Positions 15,172 to 22,222 of a DNA stretch of 22,956 bases are shown piece by piece. The position numbers and the translations under genes are program-made. Below the pieces are notes generated by a model. The model saw only the letters and a program-made list of their open reading frames with translations, was not told the origin of the DNA and searched no databases. Source of the stretch: Thiomicrorhabdus sp034722175 (GTDB lineage Bacteria > Pseudomonadota > Gammaproteobacteria > Thiomicrospirales > Thiomicrospiraceae). Each line of letters opens with the position of its first letter. Positions within the stretch are counted from its first letter, which is position 1. The stretch is from NCBI GenBank assembly GCA_034722175.1, contig JAYENR010000038.1, positions 1-22,956 of the forward strand, read 5' to 3'.

Positions 15172-16785
15172 ATGAAATTACTAAAACAACTTTTTCGCGT
15201 TATCAAAATCAACCAAGTGTTGAGCTACTATCAGATCGATAAAATGGTACTCGCCGACACCAAATACAGTTGGTTGATTCTACTTAACCGTCTGTTCCCA
15301 TGGAACTGGCGTGGGCAATCTCAAGCGGGACGCGGCGAGCGTATTCGGTTAGCACTGGAAGAGTTAGGGCCAATTTTTATAAAACTGGGTCAAGCACTAT
15401 CAACCCGTAAAGACCTATTACCCCATGATATTTCAATCGAGTTGACCAAGCTGCAAGACGACTGTCCACCGTTTGATGAAGTCCACTCCAAGCAGTTAAT
15501 CGAAGAAGCCTTAAAACAGCCCGTTGAAGAGGCCTATGCGAGCTTTGATCCAGTGCCAATGGCATCGGCTTCCATCGCCCAGGTTCACGCTGCGACTCTG
15601 CACTCAGGTACCGATGTGGTGGTTAAAGTGGTGCGCCCAGATATTAAACCGGTGATTGAACAAGATGTCATGATTATGTTCAGTTTAGCGAAACTGCTGG
15701 AAACCGCGGTTAAAGAGTCACGCCGCCTGCACCCAGTAGAAGTCGTATCCGAGTTTGAAAAAACCATTCTGGATGAACTGGACATGATGCGCGAAGCGGC
15801 CAATGCCACTCAGTTACGTCGTAATTTCGAAAATTCTGACCTGCTGTATGTGCCAGAAGTTTATTGGTCTCATACCAATGACAATGTCATGACCATGGAG
15901 CGTATCTACGGGACACGAATCAGTGAAACTGAAAAACTGATTGAACAAGGCATCGACCTAACTGAGCTTTCAGCTAAAGGGGTCACCATCTTCTTTACTC
16001 AGGTGTTTAAACATAATTTCTTCCATGCCGATATGCACCCTGGAAACATCTTTGTATTGCCGGACGGTCGTTATGCCGCGATTGATTTTGGAATTATGGG
16101 AACCTTGACCCCTGAAGACCAACGTTATTTAGCCGAGAACTTCTTAGCTTTCTTTAACCGTGACTACCTGCGAGTTTCAGAACTGCACATTGAATCAGAG
16201 TGGGTACCGGCAGACACCCGTGTCAATGAACTCGAATCAGCGATTCGTGCCGTCTGTGAACCCATTTGGGATCGCCCGTTAAAAGAGATCTCATTTGGTC
16301 TGTTCTTAATGCGCTTATTCCAGACGGCGCGTCGCTTTGGAATGGAAGTCCAACCGCAACTGGTGTTACTGCAAAAAACCTTACTAAATATTGAAGGTTT
16401 AGGCCGTCAGCTAGATGACGAGTTAGATCTATGGGATACTGCAAAACCATTCTTAGAAGATTGGATGCAAGACCGCGTAGGGCCTCAAAGTTTAGTTAAA
16501 AACATTAAATCGAATTTACCATTTTGGATTGAGCAAGCCCCGCAGATTCCAGGCTTGCTGCACAGCACCTTAAATAAATTGGCGCACCAAGGGGTCAATA
16601 CCCAGTCAAACCAGCTGCTGGACCTGCAACAACAGATGCAAGCTCAAAACCGCTTACAACGTAACCGAGGTATTGGGTTGGGTTTGATTCTTCTAGGACT
16701 GTTTATACCGTTTGAACTGCAATACCCACTGTGGACGCAAGCGATTTTAATCGCGTTAGGCGGTTACTTCTTAATTAAGAAATAA
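15172..16785 (+). CDS. ubiB: UbiB family ATPase/kinase-like protein for ubiquinone biosynthesis
   Basis: Membrane-associated ADCK/COQ8-type protein needed for ubiquinone synthesis. It has a protein-kinase-like fold with ATPase activity and is thought to help extract or present lipid intermediates. The 537-residue protein shows the family-specific KLGQ at 71-74 (FIKLGQALSTR), the Ala-rich nucleotide loop ASASIAQVHAA at 131-141 in place of a Gly-rich loop, Lys152 in VVKVVRP, HADMHPGN at 285-292 and DFG at 305-307. The C-terminus (about 503-537) has two predicted transmembrane helices. It lies 66 bases after ubiJ; that gap holds a half-match AACAGGCCAC of the palindrome and nothing else recognisable. 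Confidence 0.96.
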   Translation: MKLLKQLFRVIKINQVLSYYQIDKMVLADTKYSWLILLNRLFPWNWRGQSQAGRGERIRLALEELGPIFIKLGQALSTRKDLLPHDISIELTKLQDDCPPFDEVHSKQLIEEALKQPVEEAYASFDPVPMASASIAQVHAATLHSGTDVVVKVVRPDIKPVIEQDVMIMFSLAKLLETAVKESRRLHPVEVVSEFEKTILDELDMMREAANATQLRRNFENSDLLYVPEVYWSHTNDNVMTMERIYGTRISETEKLIEQGIDLTELSAKGVTIFFTQVFKHNFFHADMHPGNIFVLPDGRYAAIDFGIMGTLTPEDQRYLAENFLAFFNRDYLRVSELHIESEWVPADTRVNELESAIRAVCEPIWDRPLKEISFGLFLMRLFQTARRFGMEVQPQLVLLQKTLLNIEGLGRQLDDELDLWDTAKPFLEDWMQDRVGPQSLVKNIKSNLPFWIEQAPQIPGLLHSTLNKLAHQGVNTQSNQLLDLQQQMQAQNRLQRNRGIGLGLILLGLFIPFELQYPLWTQAILIALGGYFLIKK

Positions 16786-16820
16786 CGCTCAATTTTCGAA
16801 TAAACACCAAAGAGGTTGTG

Positions 16821-17462
16821 ATGCTTAAAAATGTACTCTTATTTGTAGTTGTCTTAACGCTCAGCGCCTGTGCCAGTAGCCCCTACCCACTAGGCATGAC
16901 CCAAGAGCAGTGGCAGAAGCTTTCTGCGGATGAACGCAAGTCCATGCTCTTAAAACAGCAAGAGTACAATGAACAACAACGTCTAGAACGCATTAAAACT
17001 CAAGGTAAACAACGCGAACTGGAACTCGCCTTAGAGCTCAAAGAGAAAGAGCGGTTGAACAAGCTCTACCAATCACCTGGTCGTGGCAATGTGGTGATGC
17101 TTAACTTGCTCTCTGGCAGCTATCACTACAAGAAAAAAGCCTATCAAATAGAGCCTAAATCAATTCTGATTGCCCGTGGTGAAGTCAAAGAGATCAGACT
17201 TTCGATGCGCAATAGCAAAGGCAACCGCAGCAGTGAACGTATCTTTGTGAAATATAATCACCAAGGCACCGGTCTCCATATATACCTAAACAGTCCTTCA
17301 AGCTATAACCATGACCACATTACAGTGTTACGTGATGGTAACTGGGATTGCGGCTCAAAAAGCCGTCACAACTACGCATTTAATAAATACGAGTCGTTTA
17401 GAAACTTGAAAGTCTTTATCAAGGACAAAAATTCAAAGTGTCGTAGACCAAACTATCGCTAG
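16821..17462 (+). CDS. Putative lipoprotein of unknown function
   Basis: ATG 16821 has AGAGG with a 5-base spacer; GTG 16818 is too close to it. The 213-residue product has a short signal peptide and lipobox LSAC with the lipidated Cys at 17. The residue after Cys is Ala, so outer-membrane sorting is expected. Residues about 25-80 are a charged helical, probably coiled-coil segment (MTQEQWQKLSADERKSMLLK, then Glu/Arg/Lys-rich). The C-terminal half is predicted beta-rich, basic and holds two cysteines (DCGS and KCRR) that could pair. I do not recognise the family. It is 39 bases upstream of a periplasmic thioredoxin-like gene, which could act on such a disulfide. Confidence 0.8.
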   Translation: MLKNVLLFVVVLTLSACASSPYPLGMTQEQWQKLSADERKSMLLKQQEYNEQQRLERIKTQGKQRELELALELKEKERLNKLYQSPGRGNVVMLNLLSGSYHYKKKAYQIEPKSILIARGEVKEIRLSMRNSKGNRSSERIFVKYNHQGTGLHIYLNSPSSYNHDHITVLRDGNWDCGSKSRHNYAFNKYESFRNLKVFIKDKNSKCRRPNYR

Positions 17463-17501
17463 GGCAGGTTTTGTCCAGCGCTGATTATCATCGGAGATAA
17501 T

Positions 17502-18023
17502 ATGAAACTAATTCAAACCTTACTGCTTAGCTTGCTTCTGAGTGTATCCGTCAACAGCCAAGCCAGCGAAATCTTACCGCTGGCAGTCGACCTTCAAAAA
17601 ACTGGGGCTACTGCGGAAAAACACAATGTCCCTGTCGTCATTTTTGCAACTGCGACCTGGTGTAACTTCTGTAAAAAGTTGGAAGAGAACATTCTGTTCC
17701 CGCTACTGCAAACGACCGATCTGGAAGATTACGGTGAGTTCAAGCAGATCTTATTGGATAAAGCCCACTGGATGATGAAAGACTTTGAGGGTAACAAAAT
17801 TGAAATGAAAACCTATGGCCCACAACTTGGCGTTAAGGTTGCACCAACCACGATGTTCTTTAATGGTAAAGGTGAGATGATTGCCGAACCAATCATCGGA
17901 TTAACCCTAGAAGAGCACTATCCAGGAAATTTGGAGAAACGACTCAACCAAGCGTTAGAAGCCTTAGGCAATCCAAAACGAGTGGATATCTATAAAATGG
18001 TAGAAGAGAGTGAGGGGTTGTAA
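17502..18023 (+). CDS. Periplasmic thioredoxin-fold protein
   Basis: A 173-residue protein with a signal peptide cut after SQA (residue 21). The thioredoxin active site is Cys54-Asn-Phe-Cys57 (TWCNFCKK), followed by a cis-proline at 115 (VAPTTMFF), the two landmarks of the fold. The first strand is VPVVIFATATW. Length and layout match small thioredoxin-family proteins of the DsbD-gamma/SoxW type, but substrate and redox direction cannot be read from sequence. The ribosome site is GGAG. It ends the rightward run, before a terminator. Confidence 0.85.
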   Translation: MKLIQTLLLSLLLSVSVNSQASEILPLAVDLQKTGATAEKHNVPVVIFATATWCNFCKKLEENILFPLLQTTDLEDYGEFKQILLDKAHWMMKDFEGNKIEMKTYGPQLGVKVAPTTMFFNGKGEMIAEPIIGLTLEEHYPGNLEKRLNQALEALGNPKRVDIYKMVEESEGL

Positions 18024-18071
18024 GCAACAGTAAGTTCAAACCGTTAACATTTATAACGTCCATTCAAACTG

Positions 18072-18114
18072 AACAGGCCTGGTTCGATTATAAATATCAC
18101 CAGGCCTTTTTATT
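18072..18114 (+). terminator. Rho-independent terminator built from two palindrome copies
   Basis: AGGCCTGGT (18075-18083) pairs with ACCAGGCCT (18099-18107) around a 15-base loop, followed by TTTTATTTT. It would end the thioredoxin-like transcript. In the opposite direction no U-tract follows. The left arm is a full CAGGCCTG element and the right arm is CAGGCCTT. Confidence 0.85.
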
Positions 18115-18134
18115 TTGTAGAATCTAATGAGGAA

Positions 18135-18710
18135 TTAACGTAATCGATAACGTTTTTCGGATAAGACCGGAGCGGCATAACGGATATCTTTATCACGATC
18201 TAGAATCTCTAACATTCGATCATAAGAGGTTTCCCCACTGACATCAAAAATCGCTGCGCCCCCACTTGGCAGTAACGTCAGCAATCTAAAACCATACCGC
18301 TCTGCCATTTTATGAATGTCTTCCTTGTTATAGGTTTTTAACATAAAGCTTGACGTGACAACGGCATATTGACCTTGCGAACGATTTTTGAGCACCGGTG
18401 CAAAGTCCACTTTTTGAGTCTCATACTGTTTACTTAATGGAGCACAGGTCTCTTTAGTAAACCATTCGGCTTCCGTTTGATAGATAAACCAAGCTCCACT
18501 GCGATCAACGGACTGCAATTCAAAGGCCTTGGGCATCTGTTCAGGTGTCGTAAAACTGGCGACATTAAACGACGATGTTTCATAGGCCGGCCCTGCCATC
18601 TTAGCCACAAACTGACACGCCTCAGTAAATGCGAAAGAGGTGTGTGAAACCGCCATTAAACTGATTCCAAACAGGCCTGTGCAGATTGATTTTTTAGTTA
18701 ATTTTTTCAT
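18135..18710 (-). CDS. Secreted protein resembling a subtilase/kexin prodomain; probable trans-acting chaperone-inhibitor
   Basis: A 191-residue protein with a signal peptide cut after SFA (residue 27). The last ~65 residues have the layout of a subtilase prodomain: an amphipathic helix and strand (KMAERYGFRLLTLLP), a central strand (GGAAIFDV), a helix (YDRMLEILDRD), a strand (DIRYAAPV) and a basic tail (SEKRYRLR) like the KR/RR end of furin-type prodomains. The gene lies 19 bases after the S8 protease stop, with ribosome site AAGAG, and that protease has no prodomain of its own. By analogy with Aeromonas ASP and its ORF2 partner it likely folds and/or inhibits the protease in the periplasm. 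The N-terminal half (about 28-120) is unrecognised. The resemblance is by eye. Confidence 0.6.
   Translation of the reverse strand: MKKLTKKSICTGLFGISLMAVSHTSFAFTEACQFVAKMAGPAYETSSFNVASFTTPEQMPKAFELQSVDRSGAWFIYQTEAEWFTKETCAPLSKQYETQKVDFAPVLKNRSQGQYAVVTSSFMLKTYNKEDIHKMAERYGFRLLTLLPSGGAAIFDVSGETSYDRMLEILDRDKDIRYAAPVLSEKRYRLR
18672..18679. repeat. CAGGCCTG palindrome (in the prodomain-like gene)
   Basis: Falls in the signal-peptide codons of the prodomain-like gene (CTGLF). Confidence 0.7.
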
Positions 18711-18729
18711 AGTATTTACTCTTAAAACC

Positions 18730-20910
18730 TTAGCGTCCGTACACTTTTAGTGACCATTCGGTCAATTTACCTTCACCGACATGTCCAATACGGTTATTGG
18801 TTGAATTATCCAGATCGCGAACAATCAAAGTCCAAACACCCTGGCTGTTTTCATCATAAAAGGCGTGACTAATTAGTTTGAGATCAATCATATCGTGACC
18901 GGATTGATAAGCGTTATAGGGCGTTAACAGCACACTCTGAGTGCCCGCAGGTGATTGTAAAACGATTTGGTAGTCACTCATATCAATATTATTACTATCA
19001 CTATCGGTTGCAACAGCTGCTAAATCGTCAATGCTAATTACCAACTCGACACTCTCAATCACATAATTATCATTCACCGTGACACTGGGTCTTTCAAGGG
19101 GCGACAGTCCTCCAGAGTCATAATCAGGAATCTCATTATCCGCTGGAATAGAGCCGGTAAAGCTCACTGTGCTTTTAAAAGCTGGCAAGGTCGTCGGATT
19201 GGTTTTCCAGTCTAATGCCATTTGAATGGCGGCTTCGGCATCCGGTGCACCAAATCCATAGGTATTACTGTAATGATAACCCGCATTATTAATTAACCAA
19301 CCCGCTTCCAAGATGACGGGATCAGAACTCAAAACAGTGCCTAAATCCTTAACATTATCTGCTAGATCAGGATTCAATTGGCGAGCGGTGGTCGCTAAAA
19401 TATGCTTTACATCACGCCAGCTTAGTGCCGGATTTGCTTCTAACATCAAAGCCGCAATCCCACTTACTACAGGCGTTGCTGATGAACTGCCATTAAAAGC
19501 CGAAAAGTAATGACAGTTTTCGTTGCCAGTTCCGCTTTCCCCTGTATTGAAGTTGGAGGTAAAGGGTGATTCATTATAGGGAGAAACCGTTGATTGATTT
19601 TGACTGAATCCATTAGTGCAACCACTGGCATCCGTGGTAATTAAAGCAGGGTAATTGACGCCAAACTCACCACCAGGCCCTACCATCCACAATGCAGAAC
19701 CAGTATTGGAGTAACTGGAACGTTCATCATCGGCATTAAATGCCCCAATAATCATCTGGTAAGGGGTGACGTTTTCGTTTTCCATATTAGTGTTATAGCA
19801 ACTAATATTATTGTCTTCCGCTTGGTCACACCAACCGTCTACAAATGCGGTGCCCCCATAATATTCATTACCGCCTGCCTTGATATAAATCGCACCTTTT
19901 GCATCACGCAACACCTCGGTACCTGACTTTAAGCCTGCCAGAATCTCTGGTGTATAACCTGGGTTTTCGTTAGTACCCTCATAAGGGTTACGGCCGTAAC
20001 TCATATTAAAAATATCGACACTCTCACTGTACAGCTCCGGAAAATCATTAACCGCACTGCCATAACCAATCGCGGCCAACTCATCGGTTAAAGTAAACCC
20101 AGAATACAACAGGTTGTAACCAATCAATTCAACTTGAGGTGCCACGCCCCAAATACCTACTTCGTTACCACCACGAGCGGCGGCTAAACCTGCGACTGCA
20201 GTTCCGTGATGACCATTAGGATTGGGTACTGAATCTGGTGGAGTAGGATCGTGAAGATCTTTGCCATTCTCGGTAAAGAAGTTATAAGAGGCATTAGCTA
20301 AGATATTTGGGGCCAAGTCTTCATGGGCAATTTCTAAGGCGTTATCAATAATGGCAACTTGAACTCCTTCACCCGTAAAACCTAACGCGTAAATACTACT
20401 ACCCGCATTTGGCAGACGAACATCAGCACCTACGGTTCCACCAGAACCATATACAGTTAACGCACTCTGACCGATATTTTCTAAATACCATTGGTGAGAG
20501 ATAAATTGGTCTGGGATCACACTTGAAGAGGTCACACTAATAGAGACAACAGCAATCTCACTTCTGTCACCATCTTGATCTTCAATATAGTAAGTGAAGT
20601 CATCACTTCCATAATAACCGGAATCAGGCGTATAGCTAAAATCACCGTTTGGTGAAAAATTTAAAGTCCCGTTATCAACATCAGACACTAACACCCATAC
20701 GTTACTACCGTCTACACTCTCTACATCATTAACAGCGACTGAGCCTGTTTTAGAGGCATCTTGAGTTAAGGTAACCAGATCATCATTGGCAACAGGTATT
20801 GAGTTTAACGGTTCATCAGATGACGAAGAACCACCTCCCCCGCAAGCGCTCAATAAAGCAGTCATCGTTAAAACACTTACAACACCACCCACTTGAAATG
20901 TCTTTCGCAT
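18730..20910 (-). CDS. Lipoprotein S8 (kexin-like) serine protease with cadherin-like and P domains
   Basis: ATG 20910 (AAAGGA 8 bases upstream) overlaps the gspN stop as TGATG; a GTG at 20913 is less likely. The 726-residue product has lipobox LSAC with lipid Cys23, then a GGGGSSSS tether. Residues about 38-128 are a cadherin-like/Ig domain (PVANDD, GDFSYTPDSGYYGSDDFTYYI). The S8 domain (about 135-570) has Asp189 (VAIIDNALEIAHEDL), His235 (GHHGTAVAG), oxyanion Asn348 (KAGGNE) and Ser476 (GSSSATPVVSG). The C-terminal P domain (about 580-726) has LQSPAGT, GVWTLIVRD and EWSLKVYG. Asp is followed by Asn-Ala rather than the usual Asp/Ser/Thr-Gly. There is no room for a prodomain before the catalytic domain. 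Four Cys (361, 371, 431, 466) could form two disulfides. It is probably exported by the T2SS and anchored at the surface. Confidence 0.93.
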   Translation of the reverse strand: MRKTFQVGGVVSVLTMTALLSACGGGGSSSSDEPLNSIPVANDDLVTLTQDASKTGSVAVNDVESVDGSNVWVLVSDVDNGTLNFSPNGDFSYTPDSGYYGSDDFTYYIEDQDGDRSEIAVVSISVTSSSVIPDQFISHQWYLENIGQSALTVYGSGGTVGADVRLPNAGSSIYALGFTGEGVQVAIIDNALEIAHEDLAPNILANASYNFFTENGKDLHDPTPPDSVPNPNGHHGTAVAGLAAARGGNEVGIWGVAPQVELIGYNLLYSGFTLTDELAAIGYGSAVNDFPELYSESVDIFNMSYGRNPYEGTNENPGYTPEILAGLKSGTEVLRDAKGAIYIKAGGNEYYGGTAFVDGWCDQAEDNNISCYNTNMENENVTPYQMIIGAFNADDERSSYSNTGSALWMVGPGGEFGVNYPALITTDASGCTNGFSQNQSTVSPYNESPFTSNFNTGESGTGNENCHYFSAFNGSSSATPVVSGIAALMLEANPALSWRDVKHILATTARQLNPDLADNVKDLGTVLSSDPVILEAGWLINNAGYHYSNTYGFGAPDAEAAIQMALDWKTNPTTLPAFKSTVSFTGSIPADNEIPDYDSGGLSPLERPSVTVNDNYVIESVELVISIDDLAAVATDSDSNNIDMSDYQIVLQSPAGTQSVLLTPYNAYQSGHDMIDLKLISHAFYDENSQGVWTLIVRDLDNSTNNRIGHVGEGKLTEWSLKVYGR

Positions 20911-21737
20911 CACATGCGTCCTTTTTGTTTATATGTCGCTAAAACAGCACTGTTTTTGCGCATAATTAACTCTGTCCAATCTGGCATAGAGTCTGGATTA
21001 TCGGCTTTCAATTTAAAGTCAGTTTGGTACTCTTTAGTACTCACTAAGGCCTGCCCTGTTAATGACCATCCTTGTCCACCACCGACTGTATCTAGGTGTA
21101 ATTTATTCTCTTTAATGGTGGGCGATATCGCTATTTTAGGAATCACCACCCCCATCACATCCAATTCTGTTAATTCCACCGAACCCTCCGCAGAGATCAG
21201 CCACTGTGTAGGCTGATTCCAGCTGAGTTGCAGGTTATTTAATGTCAACTGACCTTTTAACTCTCCCAAGCTACGAACGTTCTTTGGCAAAATCGGTTTT
21301 AAATCATTGACGGGTAACAAACCCTCTAACTTAGAAACCCGAATATCTTCTTGATTCATTAAGCCTGTATGTAGATTTCCACGAGCACCGCCATTGGCAG
21401 TATTAAGCTTAAAATCGATGTCTGCTTGTAGAGACAGTAACGCCCAACCGCTTAACTGCCAATGAAATTGACCCAATGCATTGGTTTGAGCTTTCTCAAC
21501 CAAACTTAGCTGTGCCTGGCCTTGCCATAAGGTGCCTTTTACTTGAGTGAGTTTCATGCCTTTAGGGATTAACTGTTGCTGTTCGGCCTGCTGAAGCACC
21601 CAACTTGCAGGAAGATGGTAAATAAAAGAGACTAAAGTAATAAATACAAAGCCCAAAATCCATAATCCAAATTTAGATTTTGTTCCCTGTTCAGTACCGC
21701 CTCTCTTTTTAGAGATTCTTTTTAAAGCTAAAATCAT
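20910..21737 (-). CDS. gspN: Type II secretion system protein N
   Basis: Inner-membrane accessory protein of the type II secretion machine. The 275-residue product has a short basic cytoplasmic start, a transmembrane helix at about 23-46 (FGLWILGFVFITLVSFIYHL) and a beta-rich periplasmic domain with the GspN pattern LPASWVL, VKGTLWQGQA and W-L-S-G-W. It overlaps gspM by 4 bases (ATGA) and its stop overlaps the protease start, so all three are translationally coupled. GspN is absent from many T2SS, so the call leans on motif plus position after gspM. Confidence 0.9.
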   Translation of the reverse strand: MILALKRISKKRGGTEQGTKSKFGLWILGFVFITLVSFIYHLPASWVLQQAEQQQLIPKGMKLTQVKGTLWQGQAQLSLVEKAQTNALGQFHWQLSGWALLSLQADIDFKLNTANGGARGNLHTGLMNQEDIRVSKLEGLLPVNDLKPILPKNVRSLGELKGQLTLNNLQLSWNQPTQWLISAEGSVELTELDVMGVVIPKIAISPTIKENKLHLDTVGGGQGWSLTGQALVSTKEYQTDFKLKADNPDSMPDWTELIMRKNSAVLATYKQKGRM

Positions 21738-22222
21738 TGAATCACTCCAAAACGCACACTGGCTTGTACAATTCCAGGTTTAACGGCATTGATTTGCAAC
21801 TGTTTACTCACCAAACCCTGCTTTTCTAAAAACGATAACCAGCTGAATAGTTGTGGGGCATTCACCTCTTTAAAGTCCACCTTAATCGTTTTAGCCGAAG
21901 GGGTCATGGATCCCATCGAAGAGAGTAGGTTTTCATTACGTAAACTGCTTTGCAAGCTGCTCATTAACTGCGATTGTGTGGTGAACTTAAGGGCATCTTT
22001 ATTTTTTTGTACCATCGGGTACTTTAGAACTTGATCATTCAACCACTGCCACTCTTGTAAAGCACGTTGTTCTGACTGTATGGCTTGTTGATTCGCACTA
22101 TGGATCGGTGACCAAATCACCAAGTAAAACAAAACCACACCTAAAAATGCAGCTAAAGCTATCACCATGGTTCTTTCACGTTCTGCTAATTGTGACCAGG
22201 CCTGGTTAATTTGCATCCACAT
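21734..22222 (-). CDS. gspM: Type II secretion system protein M
   Basis: Bitopic inner-membrane protein that pairs with GspL in the assembly platform. It has 162 residues, the usual GspM size: a short cytoplasmic start (QAWSQLAERERTMV is typical), one transmembrane helix at about 18-37, then a periplasmic coiled coil and a ferredoxin-like domain. ATG 22222 has AAGGAG with a 6-base spacer and lies inside the gspL end (17-base overlap). A CAGGCCTG copy codes QAW in the first ten residues. Confidence 0.93.
   Translation of the reverse strand: MWMQINQAWSQLAERERTMVIALAAFLGVVLFYLVIWSPIHSANQQAIQSEQRALQEWQWLNDQVLKYPMVQKNKDALKFTTQSQLMSSLQSSLRNENLLSSMGSMTPSAKTIKVDFKEVNAPQLFSWLSFLEKQGLVSKQLQINAVKPGIVQASVRFGVIQ
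22197..22204. repeat. CAGGCCTG palindrome (start of gspM)
   Basis: Extended to ACCAGGCCTGGT; codes QAWS near the gspM start. Confidence 0.7.
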
